A stretch of DNA of 36,314 nucleotides, from assembly GCA_045531755.1 (NCBI GenBank), contig JAZSEP010000015.1, positions 1-36,314 on the forward strand, written 5' to 3'. The notes under the pieces were generated by a model. That model was not told where the DNA came from and searched no databases. It saw nothing but the letters and a program-made list of their open reading frames with translations. Below, one piece after another: positions 1 to 8,050 of this stretch. The position numbers and the translations under genes were made by a program. The stretch's first letter is position 1, and every line of letters begins with the position of its first letter. The DNA is from UBA11540 sp045531755. GTDB taxonomy: Bacteria; Bacillota; Clostridia; Oscillospirales; Ruminococcaceae.

Positions 1-2993
1 GGGATAACGAAATGTTATCAGTGCTTGTTAACTGGGATGCAATCAATGATTTCAGAAGAGGCTCTTTAAATCCTGAGCATCCTGCACAGCGCGGTACAGC
101 TCAGAACCCTGATATCTTCTTCCAGGCAAGAGAGGCTTGCAACGAGTACTACAACAAGGTACCCGCAATCGTAGAAGATTATATGAATCAGGTCAATGCT
201 AAGATTGGCACAGACTATAAGCTCTTCAACTACTACGGTGCAGCAGACGCAGAGAACGTAATCATCGCTATGGGCTCTGTTTGCGACACTATCGAAGAGA
301 CTGTTGACTATATGAACGCTGCAGGCGCTAAGGTTGGTCTTATCAAGGTTAGACTTTACAGACCCTTCAGTGCTGAGCACCTCATCAAAGCAATCCCCGC
401 TACTGTTAAGACAATCTCCGTTCTTGACAGAACAAAAGAGCCCGGCGCACTCGGCGAGCCTTTGTTCCTCGACGTTGTTGCTGCTCTTTCCGTATCCCAG
501 TATGCTAACATCCCCGTATACGGCGGACGTTACGGCCTCGGCTCCAAGGATACAACACCTGCACAGATCATCGCTGTTTACAAGAACGCAGAGAAGGCAG
601 ATGCAAAGAGAAGATTTACCATCGGTATCAACGATGACGTAACATACCTCTCTCTCGCTACAGACGAGAACCCCAACACAACACCTGAGGGAACAACCTG
701 CTGTAAGTTCTGGGGTCTTGGTTCCGACGGTACCGTTGGTGCTAACAAGAACTCCATCAAGATAATCGGTGACCACACCGATATGTATGCACAGGCATAC
801 TTCTCCTACGACTCCAAGAAGTCCGGCGGTGTTACCATCTCTCACCTCAGATTTGGTAAACAGCCCATCAAGTCCACCTACCTCATCAATAAGGCTGACT
901 TCGTTGCTTGCCACAATCCTTCCTATATCGGCAAGTACGATATGGTTCAGGACCTCAATCCCGGTGGAACATTCCTTCTCAACTGCCAGTGGAGCGACGA
1001 GGAAATCAACGCTCGTATCCCCGGCGATATGAAGAAGTACATCGCTGACAACAACATCAACTTCTACGTAATCGACGGTGTTGCTATCGCGAAGGAAATC
1101 GGCCTCGGCGGAAGAATCAACACAATTCTCCAGTCCGCATTCTTCAAGCTCGCTAACGTAATTCCTGCTGACGAAGCGCTCAAGTTCATGAAGGACGCTG
1201 CTACTGCTTCCTACGGCAAGAAGGGCGAGAAGGTTGTAGCTATGAACCATGCAGCTATCGATGCCGGTATGGAGAAGGTCAGAAAGGTAGAAGTACCTGC
1301 TGACTGGAAGAACGCTACAGGTAACTCCGAGGTTAAGGTTGCTACAGGCAACAGAAAAGACCTCGTTGACTACGTAAACAACATCCAGACACCCGTTAAT
1401 GCACAGAAGGGTGACAGCCTCCCCGTATCCACATTCGTTGGTATGGCAGACGGTACCTTCCCGCAGGGTTCTGCAGCATACGAGAAACGCGGAATCGCAG
1501 TTGACGTTCCTTCTTGGATTCCTGAAAACTGTATCCAGTGTAACTTCTGTTCTTACGTATGTCCTCACGCTTGTATCCGTCCTGTCGCTATGACAGAGGA
1601 GGAAGCTAAGAACGCTCCCGAGGCTATGAAGCTTGCAGATATGACAGGTATGCCCGGCTACAAGTTCGCTATGACTGTTACAGTTCTTGACTGTACAGGA
1701 TGCGGCTCTTGCGTAAACGTATGTCCCGGCAAGAAGGGCGCTAAGGCTCTCGAGATGAAGCCCCTTGACAGCCAGCTTAATGAGCAGAACAACTTCGCAT
1801 ACGGCTTTGACCTTCCCGCTAAGAAGGAAGTATCCGAGAAATTCAAGGAAACAACTGTTAAGGGAAGCCAGTTCAATCAGCCGCTTCTCGAATTCTCCGG
1901 CGCTTGCGCAGGATGCGGTGAAACACCTTACGCTAAGCTTGTAACACAGCTCTACGGCGAGAGAATGTATATCGCAAACGCAACAGGATGTTCTTCCATC
2001 TGGGGCGGTTCTGCACCTTCTACTCCTTATACAGTAAATAAAGCAACAGGCTTTGGTCCTGCATGGGCTAACTCCTTGTTCGAGGATAACGCTGAGTACG
2101 GCTACGGTATGTACCTTGCTCAGAAGGCTATCAGAAACAAACTCATCGGTAAGGTTCGCGCTATCGGCGAAAAGGCTGAGGGCGAGCTCAAGACTGCTAT
2201 CGACGAGTATCTCAATACACTTAACGACGGTAAGGCTAATAAGCCTGCTGCAGACAAGCTCGTTGCAGAGCTCGAGAAGTGCGGATGCGACTGCGGTAAG
2301 GAAATCCTCAAGGATAAGAACTACCTCGCTAAGAAGTCCATCTGGATTCTCGGTGGTGACGGTTGGGCATACGACATCGGCTTCGGCGGACTTGACCACG
2401 TAATCGCTTCCGGTGAGGACGTAAACATCCTCGTATTCGATACAGAGGTTTACTCCAACACAGGCGGACAGTCTTCCAAGTCCACACCTACAGGTGCTGT
2501 TGCACAGTTCGCAGCTTCCGGTAAGGAAATTAAGAAGAAGGACCTCGCAGGCATCGCAATGAGCTACGGCTACGTTTACGTTGCACACGTTGCACAGGGC
2601 GCTGACTACAACCAGTGTATCAAGGCATTCGTTGAGGCTGAAAGCTACAACGGACCTTCTATCGTAATCGCATACGCTCCTTGTATCAACCACGGTATCA
2701 AGGGCGGTATGAGCGGAGCACAGACCGAAGAGAAGAACGCAGTTCTTTCCGGCTACTGGCACCTCTTCAGATTCGACCCCAGACTTGCACTCGAGGGCAA
2801 GAATCCCTTCCAGCTCGACAGCAAGGCTCCTACAGCAAGCTATCGTGACTTCATCCTCAACGAAGTTCGTTACAGCTCGCTCACAAGAGCATTCCCCGAT
2901 AGAGCAGAGAAGCTCTTCGAGAAGGCTGAAGAGAACGCAGTTAAGAGATACGAGCACCTGCTCCGCCTCTCCAAGCTGTACGACGTTGAATAA
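1..2993 (+). CDS. nifJ: Pyruvate:ferredoxin (flavodoxin) oxidoreductase, 5'-truncated by window edge
   Basis: This enzyme converts pyruvate and CoA to acetyl-CoA and CO2 and passes electrons to ferredoxin; it is cytosolic and central to clostridial fermentation. The frame is already open at base 3 (D-N-E before the Met at base 12), so that Met is internal. Homologues are about 1,170-1,180 residues, so roughly 180 N-terminal residues lie outside. Visible in order: the rest of the pyrimidine-binding and transketolase-like domains; the 2-oxoacid:acceptor gamma domain; a two-cluster ferredoxin domain (CIQCNFC...CPHAC at about 1531-1575, and CTGCGSC...CP at about 1690-1727); and the C-terminal TPP domain with CAGCGE, GGDGWAYDIG and the YSNTGGQ stretch. 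No frameshift or missing catalytic stretch is seen in the part present. A strong terminator follows directly. Codon use is very even, as in a highly expressed gene. The family call is firm. Confidence 0.97.
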   Translation, partial: DNEMLSVLVNWDAINDFRRGSLNPEHPAQRGTAQNPDIFFQAREACNEYYNKVPAIVEDYMNQVNAKIGTDYKLFNYYGAADAENVIIAMGSVCDTIEETVDYMNAAGAKVGLIKVRLYRPFSAEHLIKAIPATVKTISVLDRTKEPGALGEPLFLDVVAALSVSQYANIPVYGGRYGLGSKDTTPAQIIAVYKNAEKADAKRRFTIGINDDVTYLSLATDENPNTTPEGTTCCKFWGLGSDGTVGANKNSIKIIGDHTDMYAQAYFSYDSKKSGGVTISHLRFGKQPIKSTYLINKADFVACHNPSYIGKYDMVQDLNPGGTFLLNCQWSDEEINARIPGDMKKYIADNNINFYVIDGVAIAKEIGLGGRINTILQSAFFKLANVIPADEALKFMKDAATASYGKKGEKVVAMNHAAIDAGMEKVRKVEVPADWKNATGNSEVKVATGNRKDLVDYVNNIQTPVNAQKGDSLPVSTFVGMADGTFPQGSAAYEKRGIAVDVPSWIPENCIQCNFCSYVCPHACIRPVAMTEEEAKNAPEAMKLADMTGMPGYKFAMTVTVLDCTGCGSCVNVCPGKKGAKALEMKPLDSQLNEQNNFAYGFDLPAKKEVSEKFKETTVKGSQFNQPLLEFSGACAGCGETPYAKLVTQLYGERMYIANATGCSSIWGGSAPSTPYTVNKATGFGPAWANSLFEDNAEYGYGMYLAQKAIRNKLIGKVRAIGEKAEGELKTAIDEYLNTLNDGKANKPAADKLVAELEKCGCDCGKEILKDKNYLAKKSIWILGGDGWAYDIGFGGLDHVIASGEDVNILVFDTEVYSNTGGQSSKSTPTGAVAQFAASGKEIKKKDLAGIAMSYGYVYVAHVAQGADYNQCIKAFVEAESYNGPSIVIAYAPCINHGIKGGMSGAQTEEKNAVLSGYWHLFRFDPRLALEGKNPFQLDSKAPTASYRDFILNEVRYSSLTRAFPDRAEKLFEKAEENAVKRYEHLLRLSKLYDVE

Positions 2994-3007
2994 TTAAACG
3001 TTAAAAA

Positions 3008-3036
3008 CCGCGGTGGAAAATCCACCGCGGTTTTTT
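3008..3036 (+). terminator. Rho-independent terminator of nifJ
   Basis: A perfect 10-bp GC-rich stem (3008-3017 with 3021-3030, loop AAA) is followed by six T residues, 14 bp after the nifJ stop. Confidence 0.95.
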
Positions 3037-3037
3037 G

Positions 3038-3066
3038 TTGACCTGAAATGCAGAAGTTGATATAAT
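3038..3066 (+). promoter_or_regulatory. SigmaA-type promoter for the ICMT-like gene
   Basis: TTGACC at 3038-3043, a 17-bp spacer and a perfect TATAAT at 3061-3066, directly after the nifJ terminator and 23 bp before the next start codon. The gene downstream therefore looks like its own transcription unit. Confidence 0.85.
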
Positions 3067-3089
3067 AAACTAAAAGGGGAGGGATATGG

Positions 3090-3761
3090 ATGACTGCAAA
3101 ACTGTTTTTTTCTGCAATACTAAAGTTCATAATAGGCGTAGCTCTGGTCGGACTTCTCGTGTTTCTTCCTGCAGGCACACTAAACTTTTTTGGCGGATGG
3201 CTGTTTATGACAATCCTTTTTGTGCCGATGTTTTTTGCAGGAATTGTGATGATGATAAAGAACCCCAAGCTCCTTGAAAGCCGACTCGATGCAAAGGAAA
3301 AACAAACAGAGCAGTCTGTAGTTGTCAAATTGAGCGGACTGATGTTTGTTGTCGGATTTGTCGTTGCAGGGCTTGATTTTCGTTTCTCGTGGCTGCCGCT
3401 TCCCAAAACCGTTTCAATAATCGCGACGGTATTGTTTCTGCTCGCGTATCTCCTATATGCCGAGGTGCTTCGGGAAAACACCTACCTGTCCCGTACAATC
3501 GAGGTGCAGGAAGGGCAAAAGGTAATTGACACGGGACTCTATGCAGTAGTACGCCATCCGATGTATACCGCAACACTTCTCCTGTTTCTCTCGATGCCGC
3601 TCGTTCTCGGTTCACTTTTCTCCTTCGTGATATTTCTTAGTTACCCTGTAATTATCATAATCAGACTCAAAAACGAGGAAATTTTTCTTGAAAAAGAGCT
3701 TGAGGGCTATACAGAGTACAAACAAAAGGTCAAATACAGACTGATACCTTTTATATGGTAA
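3090..3761 (+). CDS. Isoprenylcysteine carboxyl methyltransferase (ICMT)-like integral membrane protein
   Basis: A 223-residue protein with about five hydrophobic segments (roughly 6-26, 34-56, 80-96, 108-125 and 160-190). Near residue 155 it has the R-H-P-M-Y signature of the ICMT/PEMT family of membrane SAM-dependent methyltransferases, followed by an acidic N-E-E...L-E-K-E-L stretch and E-Y-x-x-Y-K typical of the family C-terminus. The start is the ATG at 3090, behind GGGGAGGG at 3076-3083. Bacteria generally do not prenylate CaaX proteins, so the true acceptor is unknown; a lipid or small membrane substrate is as likely as a protein. The gene has its own promoter and terminator and no functional partner nearby, so context gives no help with substrate. 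Family assignment is good; the activity is not established. Confidence 0.85.
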   Translation: MTAKLFFSAILKFIIGVALVGLLVFLPAGTLNFFGGWLFMTILFVPMFFAGIVMMIKNPKLLESRLDAKEKQTEQSVVVKLSGLMFVVGFVVAGLDFRFSWLPLPKTVSIIATVLFLLAYLLYAEVLRENTYLSRTIEVQEGQKVIDTGLYAVVRHPMYTATLLLFLSMPLVLGSLFSFVIFLSYPVIIIIRLKNEEIFLEKELEGYTEYKQKVKYRLIPFIW

Positions 3762-3766
3762 AATAA

Positions 3767-3793
3767 AACCGCCCAACTTCAAGTTGGGCGGTT
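3767..3793. terminator. Bidirectional terminator between convergent genes
   Basis: Near-perfect palindrome: arms 3767-3779 and 3781-3793 (13 bp, centred on 3780). A-rich DNA to the left and a T-containing stretch to the right let it serve the plus gene ending at 3761 and the minus gene ending at 3799. Confidence 0.85.
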
Positions 3794-3798
3794 AGCTT

Positions 3799-4686
3799 TT
3801 AAACTCCCGTCAAATCAAAAGGCGGTATAAAGCTTTCTTTTTCACAGCCTTCCTCTTGGGTGAAGCCTTGCTCGATGCCGATAGCCTCGCAATATTCCAG
3901 AATGTCCTCGTAATCCTCGCGGTCAAGCGGTGACCGAAGCTCCTCACACCTGCAAAAATCCGTAGGCGTATACTGGCTCATAATACTGATATAGATGTCG
4001 TTTCCAAAGGTTCTGTGAAGGAATTTCAACACCCTTTTCGAGTCGTCTGAAAGGGTCGGCAGACAAAGGTGCCTGACGATAACCCCCTTTACCATCATAC
4101 CGTTTTCGTCAAACTTCGGTTTTCCGACCTGTCGCACCATTTCTTCAATCGCCTTTTCGGCAATCTCCTTGTAGCTTGGCGCAGAGGAATATTTGATTGC
4201 AAATCTCTCGTCGTAGTACTTGAAATCGGGGAGATAAACGTCGATAAGGCCGTCCAAAAGTTTGAGTGCCTCAACGCTCTCATAACCGCCGCAGTTGTAG
4301 ACGATCGGTAGCTTAAGTCCGCGAGCTTTTGCAAGCTCTATCGACTTGATAATGTGCGGTAGAAAGTGTGTCGGCGTGACAAGATTTATGTTTTGCGCAC
4401 CCTTTTGCTGCAGCTCTAAAAAGATTTCACAAAGTCGCTCGACAGAGATGATTTTTCCCGTATTTCCTGTGCTGATTTGACTGTTTTGACAGTAGCAGCA
4501 ACGGAGGTTGCACCCGACAAAGAAAACCGTTCCCGAGCCGTTTTTGCCCGAGATACACGGCTCTTCCCAAAAGTGCAGAGCCGCTCTTGCTACCCTCAAA
4601 TCTGCCGTTTCCCTGCAAAACCCGACCGACAAATTTCGGTCAACCCCACAGGCTCTCGGGCAGAGAGTGCAGTTTGTATAGTCCAT
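3799..4686 (-). CDS. Radical SAM protein of the PflX / pyruvate formate-lyase-activase-like group (COG1313 type)
   Basis: A 295-residue cytosolic protein. The radical SAM cluster motif C-x3-C-x2-C sits at residues 59, 63 and 66 and fits a [4Fe-4S]-SAM enzyme. Before it is a Cys-rich head (Cys 6, 9, 13, 24 and 44) starting CTLCPRACG, typical of this PflA-like subgroup and a possible second metal site. The rest fits the partial TIM barrel, with NLVTPTHF and YNCGGYE stretches. The reading frame stays open far upstream, but the start is the ATG at 4686, preceded by AAAGGGTGG; the upstream part translates the end of the neighbouring gene in the wrong frame. No glycyl-radical enzyme is visible nearby, so the target is unknown. 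A terminator hairpin (4701-4731) sits just upstream of the ribosome site. Confidence 0.88.
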   Translation of the reverse strand: MDYTNCTLCPRACGVDRNLSVGFCRETADLRVARAALHFWEEPCISGKNGSGTVFFVGCNLRCCYCQNSQISTGNTGKIISVERLCEIFLELQQKGAQNINLVTPTHFLPHIIKSIELAKARGLKLPIVYNCGGYESVEALKLLDGLIDVYLPDFKYYDERFAIKYSSAPSYKEIAEKAIEEMVRQVGKPKFDENGMMVKGVIVRHLCLPTLSDDSKRVLKFLHRTFGNDIYISIMSQYTPTDFCRCEELRSPLDREDYEDILEYCEAIGIEQGFTQEEGCEKESFIPPFDLTGV

Positions 4687-4700
4687 ATAATCCACCCTTT

Positions 4701-4731
4701 GAAAAAGCCACGACGGTTCGTCGTGGCTTTT
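4701..4731 (-). terminator. Terminator of the P-type-ATPase-like gene
   Basis: A 12-bp stem (4703-4714 with 4720-4731, loop of 5) read on the minus strand ends in a T-tract at 4702-4706. It begins 3 bp past the stop of the gene above and ends only about 16 bp before the start codon of the radical SAM gene below. Confidence 0.88.
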
Positions 4732-4733
4732 AA

Positions 4734-6776
4734 TCAAAACCTTCTGAGATTCGGGAACAGCGAAATTGCAACCAACCAGAAGAGCTGATATACAAGCGCT
4801 GTAACAATGTTGATCTGCGACAATCCGCTCACGAAAGCAAAGAAGCTCACAAGCGCAAAACCGAGAATCATCGAGCCTATCTGCAGGGTAGTCGCAAAGC
4901 TTACAGCCGATTTTCCTGCGATAGCCGCCAGAAGAGTTGAAACAAAGGAAAAGATAGTTCCGGTGTGTGCCGCTCTTGCAGGCGCTGTCATAACCTGTGT
5001 GCAGTGTGCCTCGCACTGCTGATTGAGTGCCCTCGGAACAATTTCGATGTAATCGTCAGACACGTCAAAGATATACATAAGCTTTCTTGTGGTAATGTTG
5101 CAGTCACAGTTCTTGATGAGAATGTTGACCTTTGATTTGTAAAGTCGCTTGAGTGTTTTTGCAATCTCGGGGTCGGCGTTATAGCTGACTACAAAGAACG
5201 CCGCAAGCTCGCCGGAATTTGCAAGGTAAACAATCTCTCTGCCGTCGCGCTTGAATCTTGATTCAAATTCTCTCGAAGGAACGTCAATTCCGTGTGTGCG
5301 TAAAAGCTCACGGTTTCCGAGGAGAACTCTCTTCGAGCCTACCCAGGCGCTAAGTCCCATCTCGTCCTCGTAAACGAGGGAATCGACCTGTGTGAGCAAA
5401 CGCTCATCATACTGAATTATGTTCATAAAGACGTTGCAAAGCGGAATATTGGCGCTTTTTGTGATGCTTGCCGCATCCACAATGCAATCGTCAATCTTGA
5501 AATCACCAAAGGTTTCAAAATGATGCAGGAAAATCGTATTTTTGGTGAAAAGGTCGGCACAGTCAAAATAGATACAGTTGGATTCACCGACCGAATCAAG
5601 CGCCGACATTCCCGAAATAACACCGCCGTTTTTGGAAGCCTTTTTCGCAGCCTTCATAAGAGGAAGATTGCAGCAGATGGTGGAGGTGAGGGGAGTTGCG
5701 AGCGCTATAGCCGCGCAAGCGCAGGAGACGGAAAGGAAAAAGTCGCGGGTCAGAATAAAATTCACAATACCGATGACGAGCGAACCTGCCGTTACGATGG
5801 GAGCAATAACCCTTGACTGAGAATCCGCAAGGTCCTCGGAATAGGAGTTCTTGAGAAAATCAGAAAGGAAATTTGCAGGACGGCTCACGCAAACAAGCGG
5901 AGCAGAAACGTCAAGCTCTTTCGTGAGGTCGTATGTAAGCTTGGAATCCTCAATGACCTCGCAGGAGAATTTTTCAACGCGCTCGTCGCTGACTACTGCA
6001 AAGCCGTTTGAAATTCTCGAAACCATCATAAGCTTGCCGATGGAATTGAACAGAAGCGCAAGCGCGCTGATAGGAGCAAATATAGCAATGCTTCCCGTAT
6101 TTTCGGGGGTTGCTATCATCAAAACGACCAGCTGTGCCATACAGAATATAGGAAGGATTGACGGCAGAGTGTCGCTGTTAGCGCGCATACGGAAAATAGA
6201 AGCGATGCCGTTTAGTACGGTGGGATAACAAATCGAAACCGAAAGTGCTACGAGAATGAGCGAAACCGCCGAGAACAAAATCGGGTCGTTTGTCGGGTCG
6301 ATAAACGAAAGGAACTCTATCTTCAGCATTCCCACAAGCGCAAGCACAAGAAGCAATACGGAGGACACCGCGGTAACAACCGTTCGCATAACGAGCGAGG
6401 CTTTCAAGGAGTGTATGTCATCCAGAACACTCTGCTTCTGAGAATAGTTTTCAAAATCCTCAATAACGTCCTCGTCCTCTATCTCTTCGGGCTCCTCTTC
6501 GTCGTCCTCAATTTCGATGGGGAACTTGAGTGGAGCGCTGCGCTCACCGTTTTTCAGCTCGTCGATAACAAACTTCTTGACCTCGTTTGACACTTCCTGC
6601 TGGTTCATAGGTCTTGTGGCAAACTCGTCAGCCGACTTTTCGTCGGGCTCGATAGCCATTTGTGGCTCTTGTCTTTCCTCAATACTAACGTTAAAGGATG
6701 GTGGAGCGGACTTTTTTTTCGCCCTTTCCCCAAGGACTTCCGCCAATATGTCGTCGACGTTGTATTCGTTAGGCAT
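4734..6776 (-). CDS. P-type-ATPase-like membrane protein lacking the catalytic motifs (pseudoenzyme candidate)
   Basis: About 680 residues. An acidic cytosolic head (1-130, with a Glu/Asp run near 90-110) is followed by paired membrane segments near 131-153, 168-187, 207-225, 231-253, 325-344 and 346-366, a soluble block (about 380-600) and terminal segments near 608-676. Layout and local sequence follow heavy-metal P-type ATPases. LATPLTS at 361 matches the TM4 ATPCPL region. IYFDCADLFT at 404-413 sits where VVFDKTGTLT should be, keeping Asp407 and the last Thr. A VLLGNREL stretch near 487 matches the nucleotide-domain end. The TGD loop reads IKNCD (555-559), and no TGE or GDGxND motif is seen. 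ATP-driven transport is therefore unlikely. Two Met codons are possible; the second (6776) is 9 nt from the AAAGGA ribosome site, the first (6782) only 3 nt. It lies 18 bp after rlmB, in one operon. Confidence 0.8.
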   Translation of the reverse strand: MPNEYNVDDILAEVLGERAKKKSAPPSFNVSIEERQEPQMAIEPDEKSADEFATRPMNQQEVSNEVKKFVIDELKNGERSAPLKFPIEIEDDEEEPEEIEDEDVIEDFENYSQKQSVLDDIHSLKASLVMRTVVTAVSSVLLLVLALVGMLKIEFLSFIDPTNDPILFSAVSLILVALSVSICYPTVLNGIASIFRMRANSDTLPSILPIFCMAQLVVLMIATPENTGSIAIFAPISALALLFNSIGKLMMVSRISNGFAVVSDERVEKFSCEVIEDSKLTYDLTKELDVSAPLVCVSRPANFLSDFLKNSYSEDLADSQSRVIAPIVTAGSLVIGIVNFILTRDFFLSVSCACAAIALATPLTSTICCNLPLMKAAKKASKNGGVISGMSALDSVGESNCIYFDCADLFTKNTIFLHHFETFGDFKIDDCIVDAASITKSANIPLCNVFMNIIQYDERLLTQVDSLVYEDEMGLSAWVGSKRVLLGNRELLRTHGIDVPSREFESRFKRDGREIVYLANSGELAAFFVVSYNADPEIAKTLKRLYKSKVNILIKNCDCNITTRKLMYIFDVSDDYIEIVPRALNQQCEAHCTQVMTAPARAAHTGTIFSFVSTLLAAIAGKSAVSFATTLQIGSMILGFALVSFFAFVSGLSQINIVTALVYQLFWLVAISLFPNLRRF

Positions 6777-6794
6777 TTTCATACATCCTTTCTT

Positions 6795-7595
6795 TTATCT
6801 GTTAAAGGCTTTGAGAGAAAGCCTTTGTCTTGCAATTTCATAACAAAGCACGCTTGCGGCAACCGAAGCATTCAAAGAATTTATCTTGCCTTGCATCGGC
6901 AGAGAAACGGTAAAATCACACTTTTCCTTAACAAGCCTGCTCACACCGTTTCCTTCCGAGCCGACAACAAGCCCCACACCACCGGAAAAATCGGTGCTGC
7001 ACCAGTCCTGACCGTCCATGTCGGCGGCATAGAACCAAACACCCTTGTCTTTAAGCTCTTCAATCACCGAAACGATGTTTGCAACCCTCGCCACAGGAAC
7101 GTACTCTACAGCACCCGCGGAGGTCTTTGCGACTATCGACGTCAGTCCCACGTTTCTGCGCTTTGGTATGATAACTCCGTCAACACCGCACGCTTCGGCG
7201 GTTCGCAGTATAGCGCCGAGATTGTGTGGGTCCTCAAGCTCGTCGGTTATTATTATAAACGGAGGATGTCCTGCATCCTCGGCTCTTTTCAGGATTTCAT
7301 CTACGGTAGAATATGTATGAGCCGCACAAAAAGCAACGACACCCTGATGCACTTGCGAGGTGATGGAGTCGAGCTTTTGCTGTGTGGTGTTCTTAACGGG
7401 GATACCCTTGTCCCTTGCAAGAGCAGAAATCTTAACAAGACTTCCCTTGTTGTCGGAAGGGGCAATGAGAATGCGGTCAATCTCGCGCTCGGATTTTAAA
7501 AGCTCCAAAACGGCGTTTCTGCCGCAAACCATATCACAACCCTTTTCTTCAGGGGTATCACTATTCATCTTTGAAAATTCATATGCTCTTTTCAT
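6795..7595 (-). CDS. rlmB: 23S rRNA (guanosine-2'-O-)-methyltransferase, RlmB/TrmH family (SPOUT)
   Basis: 266 residues. The N-terminal L30e-like substrate-binding part (about 20-100, starting CGRNAVLELL) is followed by a SPOUT methyltransferase domain. Its three knot motifs are clear: NLGAILRTAEACGVDG, then VVGSEGNGVSRLV, then LPMQGKINSLNASVAASV. In RlmB these form the trefoil knot that binds SAM and methylates the 2'-O of G2251 in the 23S peptidyl-transferase loop. The paralogue TrmH acts on tRNA, but the extra N-terminal domain favours RlmB. The start at 7595 has AAAGAGGA 12 nt upstream, slightly long; an internal Met at residue 10 has no better site. A promoter lies at 7645-7673, and the P-type-ATPase-like gene follows closely. 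Confidence 0.93.
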   Translation of the reverse strand: MKRAYEFSKMNSDTPEEKGCDMVCGRNAVLELLKSEREIDRILIAPSDNKGSLVKISALARDKGIPVKNTTQQKLDSITSQVHQGVVAFCAAHTYSTVDEILKRAEDAGHPPFIIITDELEDPHNLGAILRTAEACGVDGVIIPKRRNVGLTSIVAKTSAGAVEYVPVARVANIVSVIEELKDKGVWFYAADMDGQDWCSTDFSGGVGLVVGSEGNGVSRLVKEKCDFTVSLPMQGKINSLNASVAASVLCYEIARQRLSLKAFNR

Positions 7596-7644
7596 ATACG
7601 GCAGAAATCCTCTTTACGTTAAATGATTCGACATTATTATATAT

Positions 7645-7673
7645 ATTATATAATAATATTGCAAAACAGGCAA
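7645..7673 (-). promoter_or_regulatory. SigmaA-type promoter of the rlmB operon
   Basis: Read on the minus strand: TTGCCT (7668-7673), 17-bp spacer, TATAAT (7645-7650). It lies inside a very AT-rich run and begins just after the stop of the upstream small gene. Confidence 0.7.
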
Positions 7674-7679
7674 TAGCTC

Positions 7680-7940
7680 TCAGCTCAAAAATATAAAATA
7701 AAATACGGCACAGACCGATATCCCCAAAACGAAGGAAAGAATTGGAATGAAAACCCTCGAGGGCTTCTTTTTGTGCTTTTCGTTTTTGGAAAGATTTCGG
7801 ACGAAAAGCTCCGCGTTGAAGTTTAACAGGTCGTCACCGATGTTGGTTTTTTCGGATTTTACAACCAAAAACGCCCGTTCAAAGTATGCGCTGTTGCAGT
7901 TTTGAATCTCGATAACCTTTTTGTTGATACCTCGTATCAT
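7680..7940 (-). CDS. Small tail-anchored membrane protein of unknown function
   Basis: 86 residues. A soluble N-terminal part opens with MIRGINKKVIEI and F-E-R-A, followed by a very basic stretch (KNEKHKKKPSR, about 51-61) and one C-terminal hydrophobic segment (about 63-86) that ends the protein. This predicts a tail anchor with the N-terminal domain in the cytosol. The opening resembles small uncharacterised proteins I associate with Oscillospirales, but I cannot name the family. The start is supported by AGGGGGAGAG, about 5 nt upstream of the ATG. It sits between the DUF6062 gene, 212 bp upstream, and the rlmB promoter immediately downstream. No terminator is seen after it, so some transcription may continue into rlmB. 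Confidence 0.7.
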   Translation of the reverse strand: MIRGINKKVIEIQNCNSAYFERAFLVVKSEKTNIGDDLLNFNAELFVRNLSKNEKHKKKPSRVFIPILSFVLGISVCAVFYFIFLS

Positions 7941-7966
7941 AAAATCTCTCCCCCTGACTAACAGTA

Positions 7967-7995
7967 GTTTTACCTGATAAAAAAAGGTTATTCAA
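7967..7995 (-). promoter_or_regulatory. Possible weak promoter for the tail-anchored protein gene
   Basis: Minus strand TTGAAT (7990-7995), 17-bp spacer, TAAAAC (7967-7972), 27 bp upstream of the ATG. Spacing is right but both hexamers are imperfect. Confidence 0.4.
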
Positions 7996-8050
7996 GGGGC
8001 GATGTAAAGACGAAAATACAGACTGTAATATCACCTTTACGGCTCGGATT

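Noticed and set aside
66..2957. A 963-codon open frame on the minus strand opposite nifJ
   Set aside because: It is the exact antisense of a strongly codon-biased gene, shows no known domain and has no ribosome site; long antisense frames arise when certain codons are avoided.
4687..5016. N-terminal extension of the radical SAM gene
   Set aside because: The extra 110 codons overlap the C-terminal end of the neighbouring gene in another frame, and the ATG at 4686 has a good ribosome site and the family-typical opening.
6660..7499. Plus-strand open frame opposite rlmB and the start of the P-type-ATPase-like gene
   Set aside because: It overlaps two clear minus-strand genes, has low-complexity unlike-protein composition and no ribosome site.
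7628..7662. AT-rich palindromic run, considered as an origin or integration site
   Set aside because: It contains the -10 box of the rlmB promoter and has no DnaA-box-like words or flanking repeats around it.
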